Assembly: GCA_024233835.1 (NCBI GenBank)
Contig: JACKPC010000001.1
Coordinates: 1,860,001-1,924,000 of the forward strand
From: Leptospiraceae bacterium
Lineage (GTDB): Bacteria > Spirochaetota > Leptospiria > Leptospirales > Leptospiraceae
Reading direction: 5' to 3'
DNA: 64,000 bases
Positions within the stretch are counted from its first letter, which is position 1. Every line of letters starts with the position of its first letter. The notes below the pieces were generated by a model. That model was not told where the DNA came from. It ran no database searches and was given only the letters and a program-made list of their open reading frames with translations. Position numbers and translations under genes: made by a program. Below are positions 63,425-64,000 of this stretch, one piece after another.

Positions 63425-63880
63425 ATGCCAATAAAAATTCAGACGAAACCTTTTGGGGAAATGCAGATTTCAGAAAAACAGATTTTGCATTTTCCGGAAG
63501 GGCTTATGGGCTTTGAAGAGCAAAAACAATTTGCTCTGATTGAAGAAAACGAAGAAACTCCCTTTAAATGGCTTCAGTCTCTTATGGATGAAGAGTTGGC
63601 TTTCATTGTAGTGCAACCCGAATTGTTTTTGACTGATTATGACCCAAAGCTTTCCTTCTCTGATTTACAGGCCCTGGGTTTGAGTCCTGAGAATAAAGGT
63701 TTTTTACTTCTAATCATCACGATTCCTTCGGATAAGCCCGAAGATATGACGGCTAATTTGCAGGGACCGATTCTTGTTAATCCACAAAACCACCTTGCTG
63801 CTCAGTATATCTCCAGAGATGAAAGCCACCAGGTACGATATAAGATTCTGCAGGAGCAGGAATCTATGGAGAAGGTCTAA
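63425..63880 (+). CDS. fliW: Flagellar assembly factor FliW
   Basis: A 151-residue protein. MGFEEQKQFALIEE, PFKWLQSLMDEELAFIVVQP and LLIITIPSDKPEDMTANLQGPILVNP are the family's conserved blocks. FliW binds flagellin and, when free, binds and inhibits CsrA, so flagellin synthesis matches its export. Its position directly before csrA (1 bp apart) supports this partner switch here. It follows flgL by 12 bp. Confidence 0.95.
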   Translation: MPIKIQTKPFGEMQISEKQILHFPEGLMGFEEQKQFALIEENEETPFKWLQSLMDEELAFIVVQPELFLTDYDPKLSFSDLQALGLSPENKGFLLLIITIPSDKPEDMTANLQGPILVNPQNHLAAQYISRDESHQVRYKILQEQESMEKV

Positions 63881-63881
63881 G

Positions 63882-64000
63882 GTGCTTGTTCTTTCCAGAA
63901 GACTGAATCAATCGATTATGATAGGCAATGATATTGAATTGACTATCATAGATATTAAGGGAGACCAGGTTAAAATCGGAATTAAGGCACCGAGAAATGT
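63882..64000 (+). CDS. csrA: Carbon storage regulator CsrA (cut by window edge)
   Basis: The first 39 residues of CsrA, starting at GTG 63882: MLVLSRRLNQSIMIGNDIEL, then VKIGIKAPRNV, which reaches the RNA-binding strand typical of the family. CsrA binds GGA motifs in mRNA leaders and represses translation; with FliW it controls flagellin. AAGGT upstream and the 1-bp gap to fliW support translational coupling. The rest lies beyond the window. Confidence 0.95.
   Translation, partial: MLVLSRRLNQSIMIGNDIELTIIDIKGDQVKIGIKAPRN

Overview
The window is about 38% GC and most likely comes from the chromosome of a spirochaete of the order Leptospirales (inference). The reasons are the flgN-flgK-flgL-fliW-csrA block at the right end, the many methyl-accepting chemotaxis proteins (MCPs), a Leptospira-like GlyA, DUF1566/He_PIG lipoproteins, and a large kinase-ATPase-GAF-cyclase protein. 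Genes lie on both strands in short operons. I found no rRNA, tRNA or CRISPR array.

1-17 kb, mostly core genes. dnaE (only its 5' end is inside), an alpha/beta hydrolase, two MCPs and a DUF2079 membrane protein lie on the minus strand. Then come an ECF sigma factor with a membrane partner, a large unrecognised two-TM protein, lplA-like/glyA and convergent lipB, a Panacea-domain protein, panD, a secreted protein, a CsoR-like metal sensor with its own operator, and two adjacent PPK2 genes that look like a split two-domain polyphosphate:AMP phosphotransferase.

17-34 kb, signalling and duplications. A 7TMR-DISM histidine kinase with a decayed receiver is followed by a tandem pair of nearly identical Rpn-family nuclease/transposase genes. 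Next are a DUF1566 lipoprotein, a LuxR-type response regulator, an orphan ABC-2 permease, a hydrolase, a short-chain dehydrogenase, two large MCPs (one with a CxxCH haem motif), a Nudix hydrolase and a DCC protein.

34-48 kb, defence and accessory region. A probable orphan toxin/immunity pair precedes a type I restriction-modification operon. Inside that operon, in tightly packed reading frames, sit a GHKL ATPase fused to a PD-(D/E)XK-like nuclease domain (between hsdM and hsdS) and a Septu-like PtuA/PtuB pair (between hsdS and hsdR). The operon ends in an N-terminally truncated RecG/AlbA-like gene carrying a 10-bp tandem repeat. Two direct 186-bp repeats (about 79% identical by eye) bracket the 18 kb from 35.7 to 54.4 kb.

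48-59.5 kb. A giant Ser/Thr kinase-ATPase-GAF-adenylate cyclase gene has an in-frame TGA in its kinase N-lobe. It is followed by a metallo-beta-lactamase-fold hydrolase, a decayed IS66 transposase, a response regulator/histidine kinase pair, a YceK-like/WD40 lipoprotein flanked by 64-bp direct repeats, and another Rpn-family gene.

59.7-64 kb. The flagellar hook-junction operon flgN, flgK, flgL, fliW, csrA, with csrA cut by the window end.

The best candidate for something undescribed is the nested defence operon at 36.0-47.7 kb, especially the GHKL-nuclease fusion at 38041-40065.
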